Part shown: one piece after another, positions 1 to 7,938 of the stretch | How the letters are laid out: every line of letters begins with the position of its first letter | How positions within the stretch are numbered: the first letter of the stretch is position 1 | Source of the DNA: Chitinophagaceae bacterium | Lineage (GTDB): Bacteria > Bacteroidota > Bacteroidia > Chitinophagales > REEL01 | DNA length: 43,033 nt | NCBI GenBank assembly: GCA_007695095.1 | Contig: REEL01000096.1 | Location: forward strand, 1-43,033 | Direction of reading: 5' to 3' | Position numbers and translations under genes: made by a program | Notes under the pieces: model-generated | Told to the model about the DNA's origin: nothing | Databases searched by the model: none | Seen by the model: only the letters and a program-made list of their open reading frames with translations

Positions 1-467
1 TTGAATTTTTGGAATTTGGCCTTCTTGGGTTTTGGTCTCTTGAGGCTTTTATCCTGCCTACTGCCTACTTTCCTTCTTGGGTCATGCGGAACTATCTAAT
101 TATACCTTTCCAAGCAACCTTTCTAATTTTAGAGATGGAATATAGATTATTATATGATTTAACTTTTAATTATAGAATGAAAAGTTGTTAATTTTTTTCA
201 TTTTGACGATAGTCAACTTATGGTAAGAGCAATTATTATTTATAATTTAAAACATTGCATAAAAAAATAATACATTATCTGTTTTTTTGACTAAAAGTCA
301 ATATATGAAAGGGTTTGGTAGCTTTTGTAATAAAAGCTCAAGTAAGATATGGATGCAAAATTTAAAAAAATACTCATCATTTTATTTTACCTTTAACTAA
401 TATTATTACGTAAGTATTTCATTAATAAGAGCTTATTGCATATTTCTAAAACATAAAAAATTGAATC
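1..467. other. AT-rich stretch without a recognisable gene
   Basis: No convincing coding region is visible. A 60-codon open frame near the left edge has no signal, motif or compositional support. The DNA becomes strongly AT-rich after about base 180 and leads into the decayed beta-helix gene at 468. A short inverted repeat (TTGACT / AGTCAA) lies near 287-300; it has no clear role. Confidence 0.5.
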
Positions 468-1158
468 ATGAAGAAAATTATTTATTTTCTATTATCACCC
501 TGTTTGTTTTGCTGACCGAATCACTAAATGCTAATGTTTGGCGGGTTAATAACATCCCGGATTTCGATGCAGACTTTTCTGCCGTTACTACAGCAATTGC
601 TGCTGCTTCTCCCGGAGATCCCCTCTAAATAGAGGGTTCGTAAATTAGTTATGGTTCTATTACCATTAATAAAAGTTTAGTGTTGATTGGCCCCGGGTTT
701 TTCTGGGTCAAAACGATTCTACCCAGGCAAATCTAAATTCTGCCAGATTTGATAATATAACAATTAGTGCTACAAATGTTACAGTTAAAGGACTTTATAT
801 CACTCAAAATGCTAGCACTCCTTCTTTAACAATTGCTGCCAATAACACAATTGTTAACAGATGTTATATTCAAAACACTCACAACTCAACTTTATCTTCA
901 ACAAATGCAAATGCTGTGAGAATAAATTCAGGAATTACAGGATTTGTTCTGAGCAGAAATATCCTTAGAACAAGTGCAACTCACACTTCTACTACATATT
1001 TATTATACTTATTGGGGAATAATAATGGTATTGTTATTTATAACATTTTTTTAGCCCATGGAGATTTGCCTTGTTGCATGCTCACGTTCAAATCACTGAC
1101 GGATTTGGCAGGGCTGCGGCTTTGCCACCACACCCCCCCCAATCCCCGAATTATATAA
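468..1158 (+). pseudogene. Decayed secreted right-handed beta-helix protein
   Basis: The reading starts with a signal-peptide-like ATG at 468 (MKKIIYFLL), and the frame breaks within about 45 bases. A second frame then reads a mature N-terminus (NANVWRVNNIPDFDADF) up to a TAA at 626, followed by another stop near 640. After a further shift near 700 a third frame gives a clean beta-helix style stretch (ARFDNITISATNVTVKGLYI, NNTIVNRCYIQ) to about 1060. Such an N-terminus followed by NITI/VTVKGL/NTIV rungs is typical of Bacteroidota pectin-lyase-fold surface proteins. At least two frameshifts and two stops separate the parts. The last 100 bases, with a run of nine Cs near 1132-1140, no longer resemble the fold and may be foreign or rearranged DNA. 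I read it as a dead remnant. Confidence 0.75.
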
Positions 1159-1200
1159 ACTAATATAGAAATTGTATAAACTTTTGCTTACAGCTATAGG

Positions 1201-1208
1201 TAACTTTG
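1201..1208 (+). promoter_or_regulatory. Possible -7 box (TAACTTTG) before the DUF3347 lipoprotein gene
   Basis: The octamer matches the Bacteroidota -7 consensus TAnnTTTG. A TTTG lies upstream at 1183-1186, but the spacing of 14 bases is shorter than the usual 19 or so, so the match is incomplete. A transcript from here would have a leader of about 60 bases before the ATG at 1274 and could carry the copper island. Confidence 0.35.
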
Positions 1209-1273
1209 TCGTTGAGCAAGCAGATGTTTGATGTTAAGCAGCCTGCATTTTTTTTAACAAAATCAATTTTAAA

Positions 1274-1852
1274 ATGAAAAATTTAATTTTACCAATCGTA
1301 CTCCTTTTTGGAGCATCAACACTTTTTTCCTGTGGAGGCTCACATGAACACGACTCGGAAGGAAATCATACGCATGAACATCTTGACGAAAATACAGAAG
1401 TGAATCATACAGAAGGTCATGCATCTCATGCAGAAATGGGACAAACCTTAAAACACTATTTCGACCTGAAAGACGGTTTGGTACGGTCAGATGCAGCAGA
1501 AGCCAAAGCAGGGGCAAATGCATTAAAGGCGCATCTTGCAGTTACAGAAATTACTGTCAAGGGGCACGAATCGCATATCAGGGGAATTGTCAGTGAAATC
1601 GGTGAACATTTAGAGCAAATCTCGCTTACTGAAGATTTGGAGGTACAGAGAAAACATTTTGAAACGGTTTCAGATCAACTCTATGCTTTAATTCAAGTTA
1701 CGGGAACATCCGGAAAAACTGTTTATCGCCAATACTGCCCGATGGCTTTTGATGACAAAGGTGCTTACTGGCTTTCGGCTGAAGAAGAAATAAGAAATCC
1801 CTATTTCGGTGATGCAATGCTGACATGCGGTAGTGTGGAAGAAAAAATGTAA
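1274..1852 (+). CDS. DUF3347-domain lipoprotein of the copper island
   Basis: The 192-aa protein begins with a hydrophobic segment ending in a lipobox-like LFSC (Cys20), so it is probably a periplasm-facing lipoprotein. Next comes a histidine- and acid-rich linker (residues 23-55, many His) that could bind metal. The rest is a helical DUF3347 domain ending in a CPMAFDDKGAYWL stretch and a GDAMLTCG stretch, which supply Cys and Met typical of Cu(I)/Ag(I) ligands. The same two motifs close the CusB-type adaptor at 7939-9723, so the two proteins share a domain. DUF3347 proteins are repeatedly found with Cus-type pumps; a role as copper chaperone or sensor is inference. A candidate -7 box lies at 1201. 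The gene stands before the GxxExxY gene, about 825 bases from cusA. Confidence 0.85.
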   Translation: MKNLILPIVLLFGASTLFSCGGSHEHDSEGNHTHEHLDENTEVNHTEGHASHAEMGQTLKHYFDLKDGLVRSDAAEAKAGANALKAHLAVTEITVKGHESHIRGIVSEIGEHLEQISLTEDLEVQRKHFETVSDQLYALIQVTGTSGKTVYRQYCPMAFDDKGAYWLSAEEEIRNPYFGDAMLTCGSVEEKM

Positions 1853-1876
1853 AGGGGGTTAGCAAATATTCTATAA

Positions 1877-2044
1877 ACTCAAAAATGAAAATTATTGAAC
1901 CACATAGAACACATAGAAAGTCACAATAGAAATTTCTATGTGAAACCTATATGAACTATGTGCCTATGTGGTAAAAAAACACTAATGGAATTAACTAAAA
2001 AATACATTGATGACTTGACCTGTAGGGTAATTGGTTTTGCTATT
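1877..2044. repeat. Direct repeat, copy 1 (partial duplication of GxxExxY leader and start)
   Basis: This segment matches 2101-2277 almost base for base. It lacks 8 bases in the ACATAG-rich left arm and one A in an A-run, and has a few substitutions. It includes the same ATG context and the first 20 or so codons of the GxxExxY gene, after which similarity stops apart from a short CATAAACAG at 2063-2071. The copied coding part is therefore a dead fragment. It also carries the palindromic leader described for copy 2. Confidence 0.9.
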
Positions 2045-2100
2045 AAAAGCCCTTCAAGGAAGCATAAACAGAACTTTGTATATTTGAAAGCACTTCAATA

Positions 2101-2277
2101 ACTCAAAAATGAAAATTATTGAACCACATAGATACATAGAACACATAGAAAGCCACAATAGAAATTTCTATGTGAAACCTATGTGAACTATGTGCCTATG
2201 TGGTAAAAAAAACACTAATGGAATTAACTAAAAAATACATTGATGACTTGACCTATAGAGTGATTGGTTGTGCTATT
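2101..2277. repeat. Direct repeat, copy 2, with imperfect palindrome of CATAG/CTATG units
   Basis: The copy spans the leader and first codons of the intact GxxExxY gene. Within it, 2124-2203 forms an imperfect palindrome. The left arm begins CCACATAG and repeats ACATAG units; the right arm repeats CTATG units and ends CTATGTGG at 2196-2203. A transcript would fold into a long hairpin that ends about 15 bases before the ATG at 2218. The same palindrome is present in copy 1. Confidence 0.88.
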
Positions 2278-2640
2278 GAAGTTCATAAACAGTTAGGTCC
2301 CGGTCTTTTAGAAAGCGTTTACGAAAAATGTTTTATAAGAGAGTTAGCTTTACAAGGGTTAAGGTATAAACAACAATTATGGGTACCACTGGAGTACAAA
2401 GGATTAGAATTGGATACGGAATTAAGATTAGATGTACTTGTAGAAGATGTTTTATGTGTTGAATTAAAATCAATGGACGGTTTATTACCAATACATGATG
2501 CTATTTTATTAACTTATATGCGAATGCTACAGAAACCTAAAGGCGTATTGATAAATTTTAATTGTGTTAATATATTTAAGGAAGGACAAAAAACTTTGGT
2601 TAATGAAATATATGCTGCATTACCTAATGAAAAAAACTAA
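2218..2640 (+). CDS. GxxExxY family protein (PD-(D/E)XK-like)
   Basis: The protein is about 140 aa. It shows the family signature G-x-x-E-x-x-Y (GLLESVY) near its N-terminus and the nuclease-like core LDVLVEDVLCVELKS, where an Asp and a Glu-x-Lys fit a PD-(D/E)XK fold. The start is placed at the ATG at 2218 (MELTKKYIDDL) because this ATG is conserved in the upstream partial copy, whereas the GTG at 2200 lies inside the palindromic arm. Family members are common in Bacteroidota and Proteobacteria and their function is not settled. A link to DNA or RNA processing is only inferred from the fold. The gene ends 37 bases before cusA but has no evident link to copper; it looks like a passenger inserted between the lipoprotein and the pump. 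Confidence 0.85.
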   Translation: MELTKKYIDDLTYRVIGCAIEVHKQLGPGLLESVYEKCFIRELALQGLRYKQQLWVPLEYKGLELDTELRLDVLVEDVLCVELKSMDGLLPIHDAILLTYMRMLQKPKGVLINFNCVNIFKEGQKTLVNEIYAALPNEKN

Positions 2641-2677
2641 TCACCCAAAAAATTACAAGCCATTTTAAAAATGCGTT

Positions 2678-5600
2678 ATGCTCGATAAGATTATACGGTA
2701 CTTTCTTGAAAACCGTTTAGTTGCTTTCCTGTTAACACTGATTTTTGTTGTTTGGGGAATTGCTACGGCACCATTTGCGTGGGACATAGACTGGCTTCCG
2801 CGGGACCCGGTACCGGTAGATGCTATACCAAACTACGGTGAAACACAACAGATCGTGTTTACAGAATGGCCGGGACGTTCACCACAGGATATTGAAGATC
2901 AAATCACTTATCCGCTTAGCACTTACCTGCTTGGTGTTCCCGGTGTCAAAACCATCCGCAGCACGACGATGTTTGGGTTCTCCAGTATTTTCATTATTCT
3001 GGAAGACGACATAGATTTTTACTGGAGCAGGGCAAGGATACTCGAAAAACTCAATGCCTTGCCTGACGGGCTTTTACCACAAGGTGTACAGCCCGCATTA
3101 GGCCCGGATGCTACGGCTTTGGGCCAGATTTTCTGGTACACCATTGAAGGCCGCGACCCGGATGGCAATCCAACCGGTGGATGGGACTTGCATGAATTAA
3201 GAACAATACAGGATTTTCATGTAAAATTTGCTTTGGCGACAGCAGAAGGCGTAGCTGAAGTTGCATCTATCGGCGGGCATGTAAAAGAGTACCAGATAGA
3301 TATCAATCCGGCTGCCATGCGCGGGTATGACATCAGTTTGCGTGAAATCGCCAATAGTGTCCGCAACAGCAATCTGGATGTAGGTGCCCGTACCATTGAA
3401 CTAAACAGGATAGAGTATTTTGTCAGGGGATTGGGCTATATCAAAAGCCTTGAAGATATTGAAGAATCTGTAGTTGCCGTGAGGGATAATGTGCCGGTGC
3501 ATGTGCGTGATATTGCAAAGGTAACAATCGGGCCGGCTCAAAGGCGTGGGGCATTAGGCAAGGGCGGAGCGGAAGTTGTTGGCGGTGTAGTTACTGTCAG
3601 GCATGGTGAAAATCCGATGCAGGTAATAGAAAATGTAAAAGCCGAACTCCCCGGAATAGAACAGGGCCTGCCTTCGCGTACACTCGAGGACGGAACAGTG
3701 TCACAACTAAAAATTATCCCTTTCTACGACCGGACCGAATTAATTCAGGAAACCATAGGTACGCTGGAACATGCCATTTCCCTGCAAATCCTGATTACGA
3801 TTATTGTGATTATCATCATGCTGCTCAACCTGAAAGCATCTTTGTTTATTTCAGGCTTATTGCCAATGGCAGTGCTGATGTGTTTTATTATGATGAAATA
3901 TGCCGGTGTGGATGCCAATATCGTGGCACTTTCCGGTATTGCAATTGCCATTGGGACGATAGTGGATATGGGGATTATCATGTCAGAAAACATGGTTTTG
4001 CATTTAAAAGAAGCCCGTAAAAAGGAACCCAAACTGGAAGTAATTCACAGGGCATGTGTGGAGGTGGCTCCGGCAATTTTGACTGCCGTTATGACTACCA
4101 TCGTCAGCTTTCTCCCGGTATTTACCCTTCAGGCAGCAGAAGGAAAACTCTTTTCCCCATTGGCATATACAAAAACCTTTGCATTGATAGCTGCCATATT
4201 TTTTACTATCGTTGTCATTCCCGCGGCTGCTTATGTGCTTTTTTCCGTAAAAATCAATTTCAAATGGATACGCGTTGCTGCCAATGTTTTACTGCTTATC
4301 GCAGGCATACTGGTAGCTGTTTTGTACTTCCCGCTGGCAGGTATTGTACTGCTGTTATTTGGCGTAAATAACCTGCTTGATGAGTTTACTGATGTTTTCA
4401 GTTCTGATGTGCATTCATACATCACAATTGCCATTTCTGTAATTTTTATCACTTTAATATTGGCAGAAAGCTGGCTGCCACTTGGCCCTGCACGTTCTTT
4501 GCTGATGAATACCATTTTTGTATTCCTGATTATTGGCTTTGTGTTGGGATTCTTTTTAATTTTTATTCGTTTTTACCGGGCGATATTAAAATGGTGCCTG
4601 GCAAACAAAGGATTATTCCTGCTTTTACCGGCTTTTTCCATCTTGCTTGGTGTTACAATTTGGTTGGGATTTGGAAATGTTTTTGGCTTTGTAGCAAATA
4701 GTTTTGATAAAACCGGAATGAACATTCGTACAACAAAAGTATGGCATAATTTGTATTCGACTTTTCCCGGTATTGATAAAGAATTCATGCCCCGGCTGGA
4801 TGAAGGTTCTTTTTTACTCATGCCCATTCTGATGCCGCATGCCGGAATAGAGGAGAGTCTGGAAACGCTTAAATATCTGGACAAGGCAGTGCAGTCTATT
4901 CCGGAGGTTGAACTTGTTGTCGGAAAAATCGGACGTGCGGAATCGGCATTAGACCCGGCACCGGTTACCATGTTTGAAAATGTGATTAATTATAAAAGTG
5001 AATACAAACTGGATGACAGGGGCAGGCGGGTGCGTTTTGCTACGGACAATGAGGGCGAATTTATTCGTGATGAAAACGGGAATCTCGTTCCGGACAGCAG
5101 GGGCAGCTACTACCGGCAATGGCGGGATCATATCCGGTCTCCACGCGATATTTGGGATGAAATAGCTGCTGTTGCACGTTATCCCGGCCTCACTACTGCT
5201 TCCATGTTGCAGCCTATAGAAACCAGACTGGTGATGCTGCAAACCGGTACACGAGCTTCAACGGCTATGTTGGTTCAGGGGCCAGACCTGCAAACCATAG
5301 AAGATTTTTCCCTGGAAATGGAAAATATTTTGCAGGACGTTCCGGGGGTAAATCCGCCAACTGTTTTTGCCGACCGTATTGTTGGCAAACCCTATCTTGA
5401 AATTGACATTAACCGCCGTGCAATTGCCCGGCATGGTTTGACGATACGCGATGTACAGGATTATGTAGAAGTCGCTATCGGGGGCATGACGCTCACAACA
5501 ACTGTTGAAGGCAGGGAGCGGTATCCGGTGCGTGTACGCTATGCCCGTGAATTCAGGGACAATCCGCATGATATAGAACGGATTTTAGTTTCCACTCCTT

Positions 5601-6478
5601 CAGGTGCTCAAATCCCATTGGGGCAACTGGCTGATATTAATTATGTGCAAGGGCCGCAGGCAATCAGGTCAGTGAATACATTTCCTGCCACTTATGTAAT
5701 TTTTGACATACTGGAAGGTAGTTCAGCCGTAGCTGTTGTTGAAAACGCACAAAACCATCTGGACGGGTTGCTTCAGTCGGGTGAACTTGAACTGCCGGAA
5801 GGAGTGAGTTACCGCTTTATTGGTGAATACGAAAATCAGGTAAGGGCAGAAAAAAGGCTTAGCATTGTCATTCCTTTAGTCTTGCTTATTATTTTAATGT
5901 TGTTATATTTTCAGTTCCGTTCGCTGATTACATCTTTTATGATTTTTTCTGCCATTGCCGTAGCATTTTCCGGTGGTTTTATCATGATTTGGTTTTACGG
6001 TCAGGATTGGTTTATGAACTTCTCCCTTTTTGGTGCCCACATGCGGGATTTATTCCAGATACACCCGATTAATTTAAGTATTGCTGTCTGGGTAGGCTTT
6101 TTGGCACTTTTTGGCATTGCAACTGATGACGGGGTAGTGATGGCGACGTATTTGAAACAATCTTTTGCACGCAACCAACCTGAAAACATTCAACAGATCA
6201 GGGAATCCGTAGTTGAAGCGGGCAGCCGCCGGGTGAGGCCATGCCTGATGACAACCGCCACTACTTTACTGGCATTGTTGCCCATTTTGACTTCTACCGG
6301 AAAAGGCTCCGATATTATGATACCGATGGCAATTCCGGCTTTTGGAGGCATGACGATTGTCATCATGACTTTATTTGTCATACCGGTTTTGTATGCACTT
6401 TGGCAGGAAACGCTTTTAAAAAGTAAAAAAACAGAAGATGAAACACCCATGTCAAAAGCTTTTGACACAAAGGAATAA
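2678..6478 (+). CDS. cusA: CusA/CzcA-family RND copper/silver efflux pump
   Basis: This inner-membrane proton-driven pump would move Cu(I)/Ag(I) through the adaptor and outer membrane channel encoded next to it. At 1266 aa it is some 200 residues longer than E. coli CusA. Two insertions explain this: an extra membrane-rich block of about 100 residues around 520-650, and a charged loop of about 40 residues around 780-825. The three CusA pore methionines (573, 623, 672) align with Met715, Met765 and Met853; the 50-residue spacing of the first two is kept, which favours monovalent copper/silver over zinc or cobalt. TM4 keeps the Asp (GTIVDMG), and TM10 has ATDDG where CusA has its Glu. The position of CusA Lys984 is Cys here (RVRPCLMTT). 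The gap to the TolC-type gene is 77 bases. Confidence 0.95.
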   Translation: MLDKIIRYFLENRLVAFLLTLIFVVWGIATAPFAWDIDWLPRDPVPVDAIPNYGETQQIVFTEWPGRSPQDIEDQITYPLSTYLLGVPGVKTIRSTTMFGFSSIFIILEDDIDFYWSRARILEKLNALPDGLLPQGVQPALGPDATALGQIFWYTIEGRDPDGNPTGGWDLHELRTIQDFHVKFALATAEGVAEVASIGGHVKEYQIDINPAAMRGYDISLREIANSVRNSNLDVGARTIELNRIEYFVRGLGYIKSLEDIEESVVAVRDNVPVHVRDIAKVTIGPAQRRGALGKGGAEVVGGVVTVRHGENPMQVIENVKAELPGIEQGLPSRTLEDGTVSQLKIIPFYDRTELIQETIGTLEHAISLQILITIIVIIIMLLNLKASLFISGLLPMAVLMCFIMMKYAGVDANIVALSGIAIAIGTIVDMGIIMSENMVLHLKEARKKEPKLEVIHRACVEVAPAILTAVMTTIVSFLPVFTLQAAEGKLFSPLAYTKTFALIAAIFFTIVVIPAAAYVLFSVKINFKWIRVAANVLLLIAGILVAVLYFPLAGIVLLLFGVNNLLDEFTDVFSSDVHSYITIAISVIFITLILAESWLPLGPARSLLMNTIFVFLIIGFVLGFFLIFIRFYRAILKWCLANKGLFLLLPAFSILLGVTIWLGFGNVFGFVANSFDKTGMNIRTTKVWHNLYSTFPGIDKEFMPRLDEGSFLLMPILMPHAGIEESLETLKYLDKAVQSIPEVELVVGKIGRAESALDPAPVTMFENVINYKSEYKLDDRGRRVRFATDNEGEFIRDENGNLVPDSRGSYYRQWRDHIRSPRDIWDEIAAVARYPGLTTASMLQPIETRLVMLQTGTRASTAMLVQGPDLQTIEDFSLEMENILQDVPGVNPPTVFADRIVGKPYLEIDINRRAIARHGLTIRDVQDYVEVAIGGMTLTTTVEGRERYPVRVRYAREFRDNPHDIERILVSTPSGAQIPLGQLADINYVQGPQAIRSVNTFPATYVIFDILEGSSAVAVVENAQNHLDGLLQSGELELPEGVSYRFIGEYENQVRAEKRLSIVIPLVLLIILMLLYFQFRSLITSFMIFSAIAVAFSGGFIMIWFYGQDWFMNFSLFGAHMRDLFQIHPINLSIAVWVGFLALFGIATDDGVVMATYLKQSFARNQPENIQQIRESVVEAGSRRVRPCLMTTATTLLALLPILTSTGKGSDIMIPMAIPAFGGMTIVIMTLFVIPVLYALWQETLLKSKKTEDETPMSKAFDTKE

Positions 6479-6494
6479 ACATTTTTGGGTGTTC

Positions 6495-6518
6495 CACCTG
6501 CCTGTTCGGCAGACAGGT
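6495..6518. repeat. Small palindromic (REP-like) element
   Basis: The sequence ACCTGCCTGTTCGGCAGACAGGT is an imperfect palindrome with a CCTG/CAGG core and a GC-rich loop, lying in the cusA to TolC gap. Short palindromes of this CCTGCCTG...CAGGCAGG type recur in many Bacteroidota genomes. It may act as a processing hairpin within the operon transcript. It lacks a T-run and is unlikely to be a terminator. Confidence 0.6.
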
Positions 6519-6555
6519 CGAATACCATTAAAGAAAAAAATTAAAATATGATGAG

Positions 6556-7815
6556 ATGAATAAACAAGTCAATACAATCTGTACCGCTTTGCTTTTGGCC
6601 GCGATTTTGATCGTTTGCATTTTGCCGGTAAAGAAGGCTGTTGCACAGGATAATATGCTTGAAACTTATCAGGATGAAGCAGCATCAAATAATGCGAATT
6701 TGCAGGCGTATTATTACCAATATCTGGCCGGTGTGGAAAAAATAGTGCAAACCCGGCTTTTGCCCATGACAGAGCTATCTGCGATTTATTTTCCGCAGCC
6801 ACTTGTCTTACAAATGGATCAACAGCTTGCAGGAGTTCGGGCGATGCAGTCATTTCCCTGGTTTGGGACAAGAAAAGTCATGCAGGAAAGTGCTGCATAC
6901 AATGCTCAATTTGCTTTGGAACAATATCAGCAAATCAGAAACCAACTGTTTTTTGATGTTGCCGGGACTTTCTATGAGTTAATGCAATTAGAAGAAGAAA
7001 TCCGCCTGATGCGGTCTAATATTGAATTGCTTGAAAGCATTGAGCAAATTGTAATCACTCGTTATGAAACAGGCCGGGCCAGTATGGCAGATTTGATTTT
7101 GATAGAGGTGGAAAAAGAAGATTTGAAAATCCAATTATTGAAACTTGAGGAAAAGAAAAATCCGCTTCATAATCGTTTTGCAGCACTACTTAACCGGGAG
7201 TATGAAGGTTTTTTTGCTCTGCCTGACACATTTGAAGCCCGGCAGTTAACCGATCCAATGGCAGAATTGAAAGACAGCATGCTTTTGCAACACCCTGGTA
7301 TAGAATCTTATATTTACAAAGAGTTAGCTTATGCAGAACAACAGCAACTTGCCCGAAAATCAGGTTTGCCTTCTTTTGGCATTGGCGTAGAATATATGGC
7401 GATGCAAAATCTTGAAAATAATAATCATTCGGCCATGTTTATGCCGATGGTGAGTCTCCGCCTGCCTTTTCAAAGAAAGGTGTATCAGGCAAGAGAACAG
7501 GAAGCCGTATTTAATCGCAAAGCAGCTTCTTTTCAAAAAGTACAGGCACAAAATCAGTTGATTACTAAATGGGAGGAATGGGTAAGCCGCTATCAGGATG
7601 CACAAAGGCGAATACCATTGTATATCAACCAATTGGACAGAATGGAACAAGCTTTGAGTATTATTCTGGAAGATTACAGTGCGGGCAGAAAAACTTTTGA
7701 TGAAATGCTGAATGTGCAGAGACGCATACTGGAATTTGAAATGGAATTAGTAAACGCAAAAAAAGATAACAATACGGCTGTAGCCGGTTTAACATATTTA
7801 TACCGGCGGCCATGA
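6556..7815 (+). CDS. TolC-family outer membrane efflux protein of the Cus system
   Basis: The 419-aa protein has a signal peptide (hydrophobic core to about residue 28, then AVAQDN). Two long helical outer-membrane-efflux-protein repeats follow, rich in Gln, Glu and Leu, with the typical PxxSFPW-like stretch near residue 95 (AMQSFPWFGTRKV). Its length and its place between cusA and the adaptor gene identify it as the outer membrane channel of the tripartite pump. Bacteroidota Cus-type channels are usually annotated only as TolC family, and sequence alone does not show metal specificity. The downstream gap of 123 bases holds a GC-rich hairpin and short ATGAAAC-type repeats. Confidence 0.9.
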   Translation: MNKQVNTICTALLLAAILIVCILPVKKAVAQDNMLETYQDEAASNNANLQAYYYQYLAGVEKIVQTRLLPMTELSAIYFPQPLVLQMDQQLAGVRAMQSFPWFGTRKVMQESAAYNAQFALEQYQQIRNQLFFDVAGTFYELMQLEEEIRLMRSNIELLESIEQIVITRYETGRASMADLILIEVEKEDLKIQLLKLEEKKNPLHNRFAALLNREYEGFFALPDTFEARQLTDPMAELKDSMLLQHPGIESYIYKELAYAEQQQLARKSGLPSFGIGVEYMAMQNLENNNHSAMFMPMVSLRLPFQRKVYQAREQEAVFNRKAASFQKVQAQNQLITKWEEWVSRYQDAQRRIPLYINQLDRMEQALSIILEDYSAGRKTFDEMLNVQRRILEFEMELVNAKKDNNTAVAGLTYLYRRP

Positions 7816-7821
7816 GCACCC

Positions 7822-7855
7822 ACCCGTCGGTACGCTTCTAAAGCGTCCGACGGGT
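7822..7855. repeat. Long perfect-arm hairpin between TolC-type and cusB genes
   Basis: Arms ACCCGTCGG (7822-7830) and CCGACGGGT (7847-7855) pair perfectly, and an inner pair CGCTT/AAGCG closes a 3-base loop. No T-run follows, so it may be a REP-like element or an RNA-stabilising hairpin rather than a terminator. It is one of two GC-rich palindromes found inside the copper island. Confidence 0.75.
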
Positions 7856-7877
7856 TTGGGAGTAGAAAGATGAAAAG

Positions 7878-7920
7878 ATTAAACAATGAAACAATAGAAC
7901 CATGAAACCATGAAACAATT
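7878..7920. repeat. Short tandem ATGAAAC/ATAGAAC repeats
   Basis: Five near copies of a 7-10 base unit (AACAATGAAAC, AATAGAACC, ATGAAACC, ATGAAAC) lie between the hairpin at 7822 and the ATG of the cusB gene. They create several small ATG codons that open no meaningful frame. The role is unknown; slippage-prone repeats of this kind are often variable between strains. Confidence 0.6.
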
Positions 7921-7938
7921 TATCAAAAATCTAAACAG

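Noticed and set aside
9-191. 60-codon open frame at the left edge
   Set aside because: No signal, motif or codon pattern; probably chance in noncoding DNA.
2200-2217. GTG start six codons upstream of the GxxExxY ATG
   Set aside because: It lies in the palindromic arm, while the ATG at 2218 is kept in the partial upstream copy.
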